A stretch of 64,000 nt of DNA from Sphingomonas sp. PR090111-T3T-6A. Lineage in GTDB: Bacteria > Pseudomonadota > Alphaproteobacteria > Sphingomonadales > Sphingomonadaceae. The translations under genes and the position numbers were made by a program. The stretch's first letter is position 1; each line of letters begins with the position of its first letter. This document shows, one piece after another, positions 18,572 to 26,782 of the stretch. Below the pieces are notes generated by a model. The model saw only the letters and a program-made list of their open reading frames with translations. It was not told the DNA's origin and did no database searches. The DNA lies in assembly GCF_000383095.1 (NCBI RefSeq), contig NZ_AORL01000021.1:1099285-1163284 (forward strand), read 5' to 3'.

Positions 18572-19612
18572 ATGAACCCGTTGCGCATTCTCCTCTTCCC
18601 ATGGTGGCTCGCCGAGCTGGCGACCGGGGCCAAGGCGTTCAGCGACAATCCCCTGATCGGTTCGCCCCTGCTCAACCGCTGGGGCCTGCATGTCGGGCGC
18701 GTGCGGATCGCGGCGGCATTGGCGCGGTCGCGGCGGCAGCGGCTGAGCGGGCTCATCTCGGCCGAGGAGCGCGCCGCCTTCGAGCGCGACGGCTTCGTGA
18801 TGAAGCGCGACTTCCTGCCGCCGCAGGAGTTCGCCCGGCTGCGCGAAGAGGCGCTCTCCTATCGCGGACCCGCGCGCGAGATGGTGCAGGGCGACACGAT
18901 CACGCGCCGCATGGCGCTCGATCCCGCCGCGCTCGACGCGATGCCGGGTGTCCGTACGCTAATCCGCAGCGCGAAATGGCGCGGGCTGATGCGCTATGTC
19001 GGCAGCTTCGACAGCGAGCCCGTCGGCTATATCCAGACGATCCTCTCCCATGTGAACGACCGCGAGCCGGACCCGCAGACCGCGCTCCACGCCGACACCT
19101 TCCACGCGACGGTCAAGGCCTTCTACTTCCTCACCGACGTGGACGCGGAAGAAGGCCCCTTCGTCTACGTCCCCGGCTCGCACCGGATGACGCCCGAGCG
19201 CCTCGCCTGGGAGAAGGAGCGCAGCATCCGCGCGCGCGACGGCCTCGACCGGCTCTCCTCGCGCGGCTCGCTGCGTATCCGGCAGGACGAGCTGGCGAGC
19301 CTCGGCCTGCCTGCGCCCAAAGCCTTCGCGGTGCCGGCGAACACGCTGGTGGTGGCGGACACCTCCGGCTTCCATGCGCGCGGGCCGTCGGTGCGTCCGT
19401 CGATCCGCGTCGAGATCTGGACCTATGGCCGCCGCAATCCCTTCCTGCCGTGGACGGGGTTCGACCTCTTGAGCCTCCCCGGCATCGCCGAGCGGCGCGC
19501 CAACTGGATGTGGGCGGCGCGCGACCGCTTCCGTGCATGGCTCGGCCAGCCGTGGCGCGACGCCGGGATCAAGACGCCCGCCGCCCCCGCCGCCGAAGAC
19601 GTAGGCGGCTGA
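18572..19612 (+). CDS. Phytanoyl-CoA dioxygenase family (PhyH) oxygenase
   Basis: 346 residues. The Fe(II)/2-oxoglutarate triad is recognisable: HxD in LHADTFH (about H173/D175), a distal histidine in SGFHARGP (about 268) and a following arginine in SIRVEIW. The jelly-roll strand VPGSHRM also fits. PhyH enzymes hydroxylate lipids, secondary metabolites or sugars; the substrate cannot be read here. It lies between the CMP-Kdo genes and KpsC in one orientation, so a hydroxylated Kdo, sugar or lipid anchor in the capsule is a reasonable guess. AAAGGG precedes the ATG. Confidence 0.82.
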   Translation: MNPLRILLFPWWLAELATGAKAFSDNPLIGSPLLNRWGLHVGRVRIAAALARSRRQRLSGLISAEERAAFERDGFVMKRDFLPPQEFARLREEALSYRGPAREMVQGDTITRRMALDPAALDAMPGVRTLIRSAKWRGLMRYVGSFDSEPVGYIQTILSHVNDREPDPQTALHADTFHATVKAFYFLTDVDAEEGPFVYVPGSHRMTPERLAWEKERSIRARDGLDRLSSRGSLRIRQDELASLGLPAPKAFAVPANTLVVADTSGFHARGPSVRPSIRVEIWTYGRRNPFLPWTGFDLLSLPGIAERRANWMWAARDRFRAWLGQPWRDAGIKTPAAPAAEDVGG

Positions 19613-19626
19613 GCCCGATCGCGCCG

Positions 19627-21309
19627 ATGCCGAGCTTCCCGCCCCTCCTGCGCTCCCCGCCCTTCCCGCGCGTCGATCCGGCCGAGGCAGCGGTGAGCGT
19701 GCGCGCGACCGGACCAGAGCCCGATCTGTCGCCGGAGCGCATCGAAACGCTGCTCGCCGCCATCCGGGAGGCGCGGATCGGCGGGCCGAGCTGGGCCGCG
19801 CCCGCCGAGTTCGGGGCGGTGACGGCCGTGCTGCGCCCCGCCTCCGCCAGTGAAGCGGAGCGGATGGTGGAAGCGCTCCCTGCCACGGACGCCGCCGCGC
19901 CGCTGATCCTGTTGCCCTACGCCAAATGGGCGCGGCATGCGGCATGGAAGCTCAGCGCGAAGGGCATCCGCACCGCGATCGGAGAGGTCGATCCGTGGCC
20001 GCTGCTAACGAGCGGCGCGGCGTGGCACGTCCATGGCGACGACGAGATGGCGGCGCTCGCCTGCATCGCCGGAGCCCCGCTCCGCATCCACACACCCGGA
20101 CGCTTCAGCAGTAACGCCACCCCGCCCGAGGAACGCGCCCGCCTGGTCGCGCGCGACCTGCTCGCCGCGACCCGCTATCGCAATCCCTTCACCGGCGAGC
20201 CCTGCGCGGTGGAGGAGGCCATCGCCCTCCTCGCGCTGTGGCGCGAGACGATCGATGCCAACCATCGCATCGCCGTCGCCGCCGGCATCGCCTGGTGGAA
20301 GCGCCGCGAGATCGAGCGCTTCCTCTGGGCGCCGCGCAAGACGCCGCTGCGCTTCACCACCTCCACCCGCCCCGCGATCGAGGCGGCGAAGGCGGCGGGC
20401 GCGGGCATCGCCGTCTGGCCGTCGCGTCTGCCCGAAGGCTTCCGCGAGGAGGCCGCGCGCGAGGGCGTGCCGCTGATCCGGGTGGAGGACGGCTTCGTCC
20501 GCTCGGTGGGGCTGGGCAGCAATCTCTTCCCGCCCTTCTCGGTCGCGGTCGACCGGCGGGGCATCCATTACGACCCATCCCGTGCGAGCGACCTCGAACA
20601 TCTGCTTGAAACGGCAGACTTCCCCGAGCCGCTGATCGAACGGGCACGGGCGCTGGAAGCCTTCATCGTCAAGGCCGGCATCAGCAAATATGGTGGCGCC
20701 GCCGCGCACCGCTTCCCCGAGCGCGCCCCCGCGCGACGCCTCGTCCTCGTCCCCGGACAGGTGGAGGACGACATGTCCGTCCTGCTCGGCGGCGGCGGGT
20801 TGGCCAGCAATCTCACGCTGCTGGAGCGGGTCCGCGCGCTGGAGCCCGATGCCGAAATCTGGTTCCGCCCCCACCCGGACGTCGATGCCGGCCACCGGCG
20901 CGGCGCGGTGCCGGACGAGGAGGCGCTGCGCCATGCGGACAAGGTGGTGCGCGGCGGCGGCATGGCGCAGCTTCTCGATCTGGTGGACGGCGTGCATGTG
21001 CTGACCTCGCTCACCGGCTTCGAGGCGCTGCTGCGCGGGCGGGACGTCACCACGCACGGAACGCCCTTCTATGCGGGCTGGGGCGTCACCCGCGATCTCG
21101 GCGCAGTGCCCGGGCGTCGGACGCGACGGCTGACCGTGCACGAACTCGTCGCCGGCGTGCTGATCCTCTATCCGCGCTATCTCGACCCCGTCACCTTCCT
21201 GCCCTGTCCCGCGGAATTGCTGGTGTCGCGGCTGGCGGAGCAGGTCCGGCCCAAGGCCACCTGGCTCACCACGCTGCGCCGCCTCCAGGGCCGCCTCGCG
21301 AGCCGTTAG
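19627..21309 (+). CDS. kpsC: KpsC-like capsule beta-Kdo transferase, shortened N-terminus
   Basis: 560 residues. The second half (about 230-560) is a complete KpsC module: EDGFVRS near 286-292, LVPGQVEDD, FRPHPD near 416, and TSLTGFEALLRG followed by THGTPFYAGWG. KpsC proteins usually hold two such modules (about 670 residues) that add alternating beta-Kdo residues to a lipid anchor (family knowledge). Here the first module keeps only its later part (YRNPFTGEPCAVEEA) and lacks its own EDGFxRS. It may thus have one active transferase site (inference). The start follows the PhyH stop by 15 bases; the Shine-Dalgarno is weak. Confidence 0.88.
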   Translation: MPSFPPLLRSPPFPRVDPAEAAVSVRATGPEPDLSPERIETLLAAIREARIGGPSWAAPAEFGAVTAVLRPASASEAERMVEALPATDAAAPLILLPYAKWARHAAWKLSAKGIRTAIGEVDPWPLLTSGAAWHVHGDDEMAALACIAGAPLRIHTPGRFSSNATPPEERARLVARDLLAATRYRNPFTGEPCAVEEAIALLALWRETIDANHRIAVAAGIAWWKRREIERFLWAPRKTPLRFTTSTRPAIEAAKAAGAGIAVWPSRLPEGFREEAAREGVPLIRVEDGFVRSVGLGSNLFPPFSVAVDRRGIHYDPSRASDLEHLLETADFPEPLIERARALEAFIVKAGISKYGGAAAHRFPERAPARRLVLVPGQVEDDMSVLLGGGGLASNLTLLERVRALEPDAEIWFRPHPDVDAGHRRGAVPDEEALRHADKVVRGGGMAQLLDLVDGVHVLTSLTGFEALLRGRDVTTHGTPFYAGWGVTRDLGAVPGRRTRRLTVHELVAGVLILYPRYLDPVTFLPCPAELLVSRLAEQVRPKATWLTTLRRLQGRLASR

Positions 21310-21400
21310 CCCGATTTGGCGTCATCCTGACGTCACTCGCCTGTTTTCACCGTGGCCATGATAGGCTAGGGCGCCCGCCGGAGCCGGAGGGGAGCGACGC

Positions 21401-22003
21401 TTGGATTTGGTTGGTACGGTGATGGGATTGGCGACGATCCCCATGGCCCTGTTGAGCCTCGTCAGCGTTATCAGCGGCGTTGCCCTCCTGCTGTCCGGCG
21501 CATGGATGGTCGTCGTCGGCGGGATCGGAGCCTTCGTCGTCGGCCTGATCGTGGCCGCCCTGCTCGAATTCGTGGTGAGGGGCCTCGACGCCGCCGCGCT
21601 CGCCGCGCTGGAGCGGCATGGCCGCCGCACCGGTCGTCTGGTCGGCCTGCTGAGCGGCATCCTGCCGATGCTCGTGGTGCTCGGCTGGGAATATCTCTGC
21701 CTCACCCGCATCATGGCCTTCCCCGCGCGCGCCGAGCTGCTCTGGTTCTGGTCCTACGGCGTCGCGACCGGGCCGTGGACGGTCTTCGCCCAGCGTGTCG
21801 GCAGCGACCAGCGGACGAGCTGCGGCATCCGCGCCTATGCCGGGCATCTCGCCTACTGGCTGCTGTCCGCGCTGATGCTGATCGGCCATGTGCCGCACTG
21901 GCTGGCCTTCGCCGCGATGCTCCTGCCCGCCGTCCTGCCGATCACCGTGGGGACGCTGCTCGCCACCGCCGATCGCGAAGCGCTGCGCAACGTCAGGATC
22001 TGA
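21401..22003 (+). CDS. Polytopic membrane protein, unknown
   Basis: 200 residues with about five hydrophobic segments: two at the N-terminus (ATIPMALLSLVSVISGVALL and the one after GAWMVVV), one near GILPMLVVLGWEYL and two near the C-terminus (AYWLLSALMLIGHV, LAFAAMLLPAVLPI). No family recognised. The start is a TTG at 21401, with a strong GGAGGGGAG about 7 bases upstream; ATG 21422 is an alternative. It sits between kpsC and kpsS on the same strand, so it probably has a capsule-related role, but nothing in its sequence shows what. Confidence 0.7.
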   Translation: MDLVGTVMGLATIPMALLSLVSVISGVALLLSGAWMVVVGGIGAFVVGLIVAALLEFVVRGLDAAALAALERHGRRTGRLVGLLSGILPMLVVLGWEYLCLTRIMAFPARAELLWFWSYGVATGPWTVFAQRVGSDQRTSCGIRAYAGHLAYWLLSALMLIGHVPHWLAFAAMLLPAVLPITVGTLLATADREALRNVRI

Positions 22004-22021
22004 CCATGGCGTTTCCCTCCC

Positions 22022-22047
22022 GCCGGCGCGCGGCTTGCGGCGCCGGC
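22022..22047. terminator. GC-rich hairpin upstream of kpsS
   Basis: A perfect 8-base stem GCCGGCGC/GCGCCGGC with a 10-base loop, 19 bases after the membrane-protein stop. There is no T-run, so it may be a partial terminator or attenuator before the kpsS group. Confidence 0.4.
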
Positions 22048-22226
22048 CGCATTTCGTTATCCGAAACAATGTTGCTTTTGATGCAATTCGCGCGCCTCTT
22101 CGGAGTTCGCTACGAAATGGCGACCGATCGAGACGGTGCTGTGTCCGCCATGATTGCCGGGGATTACATGACTGGGCAGACCTCCCTCTGCACGATGGCC
22201 CGTTCCATGATGCGGAGCGCGCATTC

Positions 22227-23468
22227 GTGAGGCAGCATCCCAGAATTCGCCGGACATTCCTCTTCCTCCAGGGCCCGCACGGCTCCTTCTTCCCCAAGCT
22301 CGGTAACGCCATGGAGCAGGCGGGGCATCGCGTGCGCCGGATCAACTTCAACGGCGGCGACCGCGCAACCTGGCCGAACGGCACGGATTTCCGCGGCAAG
22401 GACCGGCACTGGCCGGCTTTCTTCGAGCGCTATCTCGCCAAGGAAGCGGTCACCGACCTGATCCTGTTCGGGGACAGCCGCCCGCATCATATCGAGGCCG
22501 TCGCCATCGCGCGGGCCGCCGACGTGCGCGTCCACGTCTTCGAGGAAGGCTATATCCGGCCTGACTGGGTGACGCTGGAACGCGACGGCGTGAACGGCAA
22601 CTCGACCCTGTCGCGCGATCCGCAATGGTATGTCGAGCAGGCGCGCGGCCTTCCGGCGCCGGGCGAGCATGAGCCGATCCCCTCCTACACGACGGCGCGA
22701 GGCTGGGCGGCGTTCTTCTATTATGCGGAGGTCGTGCTCCAGCACTGGCGCTTCCCGTTCCACGGCAGCCACCGTTCGCGCAATCCGGTGTGGGAGGGCA
22801 TCATGTTCCTCCGCCGCTTCTCGAAGCATGACGAGGATCAAGCGCGGACGCAGCTCGACCTTGAGCGCCTTGAGAAGACAAACTATTTCCTCTTTCCGCT
22901 CCAGTTGAACTCGGATTACCAGATCCGCGTCCACTCCCCCTTCGGCGAGATGCGGCCGGCGATCGAGACGGTGATGCGCAGCTTCGCGGCCCATGCGCCC
23001 GCCGAGATGATGCTCGCCATCAAGGAGCATCCGCTCGACAGCGGCCTCAAGGACTGGCGCACCGTCGTGGCCGAGATCGCAGCTTCGCTCGGCATCGGCG
23101 AGCGGATCGCCTTCCTGGAGCAGGGCGATCTGCTGAAGCTCGTCAACGGCTCGCGCGGCATGGTGACGGTGAACAGCACGAGCGGCACGCTGTCGCTCGC
23201 CGCTGGGCGCGCGGTGAAGGTGCTGGGCGATGCGGTCTACGACATCCCCGGCGTGACGGACCAGCAGCCGCTGGACAGCTTCTGGCTGAACCCGACGGCG
23301 CCCGATCCGACGATCTACGACGCGTTCCACCGCGTTCTCGCCAATCGCTGCCTGCTGCACGGGGCGTTCCTGAGCAATGCCGGCATCGACCTGCTCGTCT
23401 CCGCCGCCATGAGCCGGCTGACCGAGGCCGGCCCCGTCGATCTGGCCGTGCCCGTCGCCCGTCCATGA
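22227..23468 (+). CDS. kpsS: KpsS-like capsule Kdo transferase
   Basis: 413 residues from a GTG start. It begins RTFLFLQGPHGSFFPKL and contains GGDRATWPNG, FEEGYIRPDWVTLE, FPLQLNSDYQIR, IKEHPLD and VNSTSGTLSLAAGR. These are the KpsS/LipB motifs of the enzyme that places the first Kdo on the phosphatidylglycerol anchor (family knowledge). The frame is open far upstream, but GCGGAG about 9 bases before the GTG, and the matched N-terminus, set the start at 22227. It overlaps the next glycosyltransferase by 4 bases. Confidence 0.9.
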   Translation: MRQHPRIRRTFLFLQGPHGSFFPKLGNAMEQAGHRVRRINFNGGDRATWPNGTDFRGKDRHWPAFFERYLAKEAVTDLILFGDSRPHHIEAVAIARAADVRVHVFEEGYIRPDWVTLERDGVNGNSTLSRDPQWYVEQARGLPAPGEHEPIPSYTTARGWAAFFYYAEVVLQHWRFPFHGSHRSRNPVWEGIMFLRRFSKHDEDQARTQLDLERLEKTNYFLFPLQLNSDYQIRVHSPFGEMRPAIETVMRSFAAHAPAEMMLAIKEHPLDSGLKDWRTVVAEIAASLGIGERIAFLEQGDLLKLVNGSRGMVTVNSTSGTLSLAAGRAVKVLGDAVYDIPGVTDQQPLDSFWLNPTAPDPTIYDAFHRVLANRCLLHGAFLSNAGIDLLVSAAMSRLTEAGPVDLAVPVARP

Positions 23469-24718
23469 CGACCGCCTGGCGCGATCCCCGGGATACGCGC
23501 ACCCGTCCTCCCCTAGCCGACCAGCCCGAGATCCTGCTCGACATCTCGCGGCTGGTCTCGCGCGTACTGCACAAGACGCCGACCGGCGTGGACCGGGTCG
23601 AGCTGGCCTATGCCGAAGGGCTGCTGCGCGAGGCGCCCGAGCGCCTGTCCTTCTGCCTCGTGCATCCGACCGGCTTCTACGGCCGCATCCCGACGAAGAC
23701 CGCCCGCGCCTTCCTGGAGGCGACCCGCGCCGCGTGGGCCGGGGAGATCGAGATTCCCGCGAGCGGGCCCGGCCGCAAGCTCCACGCGCTCAAGGTGCTG
23801 TGGCAGATGCGCCCCCGCCGCGCGCGGCCGGGCGGATCGGCGCGCCGCGTGCTGGTGCAGAGTTCGCCGCACCATCTCCACAACGAACAGCTTGTCCGGG
23901 ACATATTGCGGCGCGAGCAGGCGCGCCTCGTCTGCCTGATCCACGATCTGATCCCGATCGAATATCCCGAATATGCCCGCCCCGGCGGGGATGCGCTCCA
24001 CCGGCGCCGCATCCGGACGGTGGCGCGGCTGGCGTCTGCGGCGCTGGGCAATTCGGCGGCGACCTTGCGCTCCTTCGCGCCGCACCTCGCGGCCGAGCGA
24101 CGGGACATTCCGCTCCGCGTCGCCCATCTCGGCCTCCACGACGAAAGCCGGCCCGTGCCGCGTCCGACCGCCCAGCCCTATTTCGCCTGCCTCGGCACGA
24201 TCGAGGCGCGGAAGAACCATCTCCTGCTGCTCAACATCTGGCGGCAATGGGCGGAGGAAGCCGGGGACCGGCCGATCCCGAAGCTCGTCATCATCGGCCG
24301 GCGCGGCTGGGAAAACGAGCAGGTCGTCGACATGCTCGATCGCTGTCCGGCGCTGAAGGGGCATGTCGAGGAGATGTCCGCCCTCTCGGACGCGGACATG
24401 CGCGGCATCGTGGCGGGCGCCTGCGCCGTGCTGCTCCCCTCGTTCGCGGAAGGGTTCGGGATGCCGGTGACGGAGGCGCTGGCGCTCGGCACGCCGGTGA
24501 TCTGCAGCGACCTGCCCGCGCTTCGTGAGGCCGGCAGCGATGCGGCGGACTACATCCATCCTCTGGATGGTATCGGCTGGCACAATGCGTTAATCGAGTA
24601 TAGCGCTCCGGGGTCGGGACGCCGCGCAGCCCAGCTCGCGCGGATGCAGGCCTGGGCCGCCCCCAGTTGGGAAGAGCATGTGCGGATTGTACTGAAGACC
24701 GTTGAGGAAATTGCCTGA
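23465..24718 (+). CDS. Glycosyltransferase, GT-B fold (family 1/4 type)
   Basis: 417 residues. An N-terminal acceptor half has LLDISRLVSRV, TGVDRVELAYAEGL and LIHDLIPIEYPEY. The donor half has TIEARKNHLLLL, LVIIGRRGWENE and the nucleotide-sugar motif PSFAEGFGMPVTEAL. The TGVDRVE/HDLIP arrangement recurs, with TGIQRVQ in place of TGVDRVE, in the glycosyltransferases at 53205 and 55443. The gene is coupled by overlap to kpsS on one side and kpsM on the other, so it most likely acts on the exported capsule chain. Sugar specificity is not readable. Confidence 0.87.
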   Translation: MTTAWRDPRDTRTRPPLADQPEILLDISRLVSRVLHKTPTGVDRVELAYAEGLLREAPERLSFCLVHPTGFYGRIPTKTARAFLEATRAAWAGEIEIPASGPGRKLHALKVLWQMRPRRARPGGSARRVLVQSSPHHLHNEQLVRDILRREQARLVCLIHDLIPIEYPEYARPGGDALHRRRIRTVARLASAALGNSAATLRSFAPHLAAERRDIPLRVAHLGLHDESRPVPRPTAQPYFACLGTIEARKNHLLLLNIWRQWAEEAGDRPIPKLVIIGRRGWENEQVVDMLDRCPALKGHVEEMSALSDADMRGIVAGACAVLLPSFAEGFGMPVTEALALGTPVICSDLPALREAGSDAADYIHPLDGIGWHNALIEYSAPGSGRRAAQLARMQAWAAPSWEEHVRIVLKTVEEIA

Positions 24719-25542
24719 TGTCGGACGTTCGGCTGAGCGAAAGCCCTACGACAGTCGACAAGGGAACGTCGTTCCTCCAGTCGCTCGAAATCCAGCTCCG
24801 CGTGATCGGCGCGCTGCTGATGCGCGAACTGCACACGCGCTATGGCCGCGACAATATCGGCTATCTCTGGGTCGTCGCTGAACCGCTGATGTTCGGCAGC
24901 GTCATCGCCGCCATGCACAGCGGCCAGCGCGGCCATGAGGGCGACATGAACCCCGTGGCCTTCGCGGTTACGGGCTATTCGATCTTCATCATCTTCCGCG
25001 GCATCGTGAACCGCGCGGAGGGCGCGCTGCCAGGCAATCTCGGCCTGCTCTATCACCGGATGGTGACGGTGCTGGACATCACGGTCGCGCGCGCGCTGCT
25101 GGAACTGGCGGGCACGGTTTCCGCCTTCCTGATCCTGCTCTCGATATCGATCGCGATGGGCTTCACCGACTGGCCCGCCCGCCCGCTCTATCTGATGCTC
25201 GGCATCTTCTATGTCTTCTGGGTGTCCTTCGCGCTGTCGATGATCATCACGGCCGGCACCTATGAGCGCCATACGCTCGGCCGGCTCGTCCACCCGGCCA
25301 CCTATTTCGCGATGCCGATTTCCGGTGCGTTCATCGCGGTGTCCTGGATTCCCGAACCGTATCGCAGCTATCTGCTGTGGGTGCCGCTGCCGCATATGTT
25401 CGAGATGGTCCGCTATGGCCAGTTCGCCAGCGCGACCCTCGAATATGTCGATCTTCCTTATGCAACCGCCTGGAATGTGGGGCTGACCCTGATCGGGCTG
25501 CTGCTGCTTTCCACCGTTCGCAACCGCATCCAGCTCAGCTGA
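24718..25542 (+). CDS. kpsM: Capsule polysaccharide ABC transporter permease (KpsM type)
   Basis: 274 residues with six hydrophobic helices. It has the N-terminal LLMRELHTRYGRDNIGYLWVVAEPL motif of ABC-2 polysaccharide permeases, and the FAMPISGAFIAVSWIPEPYRSYLLW and PLPHMFEMVRYG segments typical of KpsM. It forms the inner-membrane channel for the Kdo-anchored polysaccharide (family knowledge). It starts on the last base of the preceding stop (TGATG). The matching KpsT ATPase is not next to it nor elsewhere in the window. Confidence 0.92.
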   Translation: MSDVRLSESPTTVDKGTSFLQSLEIQLRVIGALLMRELHTRYGRDNIGYLWVVAEPLMFGSVIAAMHSGQRGHEGDMNPVAFAVTGYSIFIIFRGIVNRAEGALPGNLGLLYHRMVTVLDITVARALLELAGTVSAFLILLSISIAMGFTDWPARPLYLMLGIFYVFWVSFALSMIITAGTYERHTLGRLVHPATYFAMPISGAFIAVSWIPEPYRSYLLWVPLPHMFEMVRYGQFASATLEYVDLPYATAWNVGLTLIGLLLLSTVRNRIQLS

Positions 25543-25580
25543 TCTGCCCGCGCAAAAACCTGCTTCGATAGGCATCATTC

Positions 25581-26747
25581 ATGAACATGCACGGTTTCAT
25601 AACCCCGGCCCATTCGACCGATCATGGAAAGGCCTCGCCAGGCCGGCGCATGATGGACTGGATGCGCAAGCGTCGGCCCCTCATGCTGATCGTGGTGTTG
25701 CCGACGCTGCTGACCGCGCTCTATCTCTATGTGATCGCGGCCGATCAGTATCAGACGGAAGCGCATTTCGTGATCCAGTCGTCGACGGGCACGAGCATGC
25801 CGATGAGCATCGGCGACGTGTTCGGCTTCTCCGGCCCGGTTTCGTCGAGCCAGTCGCAGGCGATGGGCGTGTCGGACTATCTCGGCTCGCAGGAAGCCGT
25901 CGACACTCTCCAGAAGCAGATGAATCTGGTGCAGATTTTCCGCCGTCCGGAAGCGGACATGCTGTCCAAGCTCCACCCCGCCGATCCGACGCCCGAGCGT
26001 CTGCACGATTATTATGAGGGCCGGGTGAAGACCCGCTACAACCGCGACACCGGCATTTCCACGCTGGAGGTCCGCGCATTCCGGCCGGGCGATTCCTATG
26101 CGCTCATCCAGCGCCTGCTGACGCTCGGCGAGGAGCGCGTGAACCAGCTCAACCAGCGCTCCTACAACGACGCGGTGCGCAACGCGCAGCGCCAGGTCGA
26201 TGAAGCCGAACAGAATGCCCGCGACATCGAGGCGCGCATGACCGCCTATCGCCAGGGCAATGCCGACGTCGATCCGACCGTCTCGGGTGTGCAGCAGTCC
26301 TCGCTGCTGACGCAGATTGAGGGCAGCCTCGCCTCAGCGCGCTCGCAGCTCGCGCTGATGGGCACGATGATCGATCACAACAGCCCGCAATATCGCGCGA
26401 TGCAGCAGCGCGTGTCGGCGCTGGAGGCCGAGGTCGGCCGGCAGAAGGGCAAGCTCACCGGCTCGGGCAGCACGGTCGCCTCGCGTCTCGGCGGCTATGA
26501 GGATCTGAAGGTCCGTCAGGCGTTCGCTGCCAAGCGCTACGAAGTCGCTTCCGCCGCGCTGGAGAAGGCGCGCGACACCGCCCGCCGCCAGAGCCTCTAT
26601 CTGCTGCGCATCGTCGATCCGTCGATGCCGGTGAAGGCGCTCTATCCGAAGCGCGCGGAGACGCTGCTCACCGTGTTCCTCTCGCTGCTGGTGGCCTACA
26701 GCATCGGCTGGCTGATCGTGGCCGGCGTGCGCGAGCACACCGCGTAA
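25581..26747 (+). CDS. kpsE: Capsule export periplasmic/inner-membrane protein (KpsE type)
   Basis: 388 residues. A cytoplasmic N-terminus is followed by a transmembrane helix near 34-54 (LMLIVVLPTLLTALYLYVI) and the YQTEAHFVIQS strand of the polysaccharide co-polymerase family. A long coiled-coil region comes next (VRNAQRQVDEAEQNARDIEA and the Q/E-rich part after it), then a second helix at the end (LLTVFLSLLVAYSIGWLIV). This is KpsE/CtrB/BexC. It bridges the periplasm toward an outer-membrane channel, which is not present here. It begins 38 bases after kpsM. Confidence 0.92.
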   Translation: MNMHGFITPAHSTDHGKASPGRRMMDWMRKRRPLMLIVVLPTLLTALYLYVIAADQYQTEAHFVIQSSTGTSMPMSIGDVFGFSGPVSSSQSQAMGVSDYLGSQEAVDTLQKQMNLVQIFRRPEADMLSKLHPADPTPERLHDYYEGRVKTRYNRDTGISTLEVRAFRPGDSYALIQRLLTLGEERVNQLNQRSYNDAVRNAQRQVDEAEQNARDIEARMTAYRQGNADVDPTVSGVQQSSLLTQIEGSLASARSQLALMGTMIDHNSPQYRAMQQRVSALEAEVGRQKGKLTGSGSTVASRLGGYEDLKVRQAFAAKRYEVASAALEKARDTARRQSLYLLRIVDPSMPVKALYPKRAETLLTVFLSLLVAYSIGWLIVAGVREHTA

Positions 26748-26782
26748 CGAACGGGCGCGAACGCCGCTGATCCGTTCCGACG

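Noticed and set aside
22006..22230. A 74-codon plus-strand frame between the membrane protein and kpsS
   Set aside because: It lacks a Shine-Dalgarno, overlaps the kpsS start and resembles no family; the region reads better as a leader with a hairpin.
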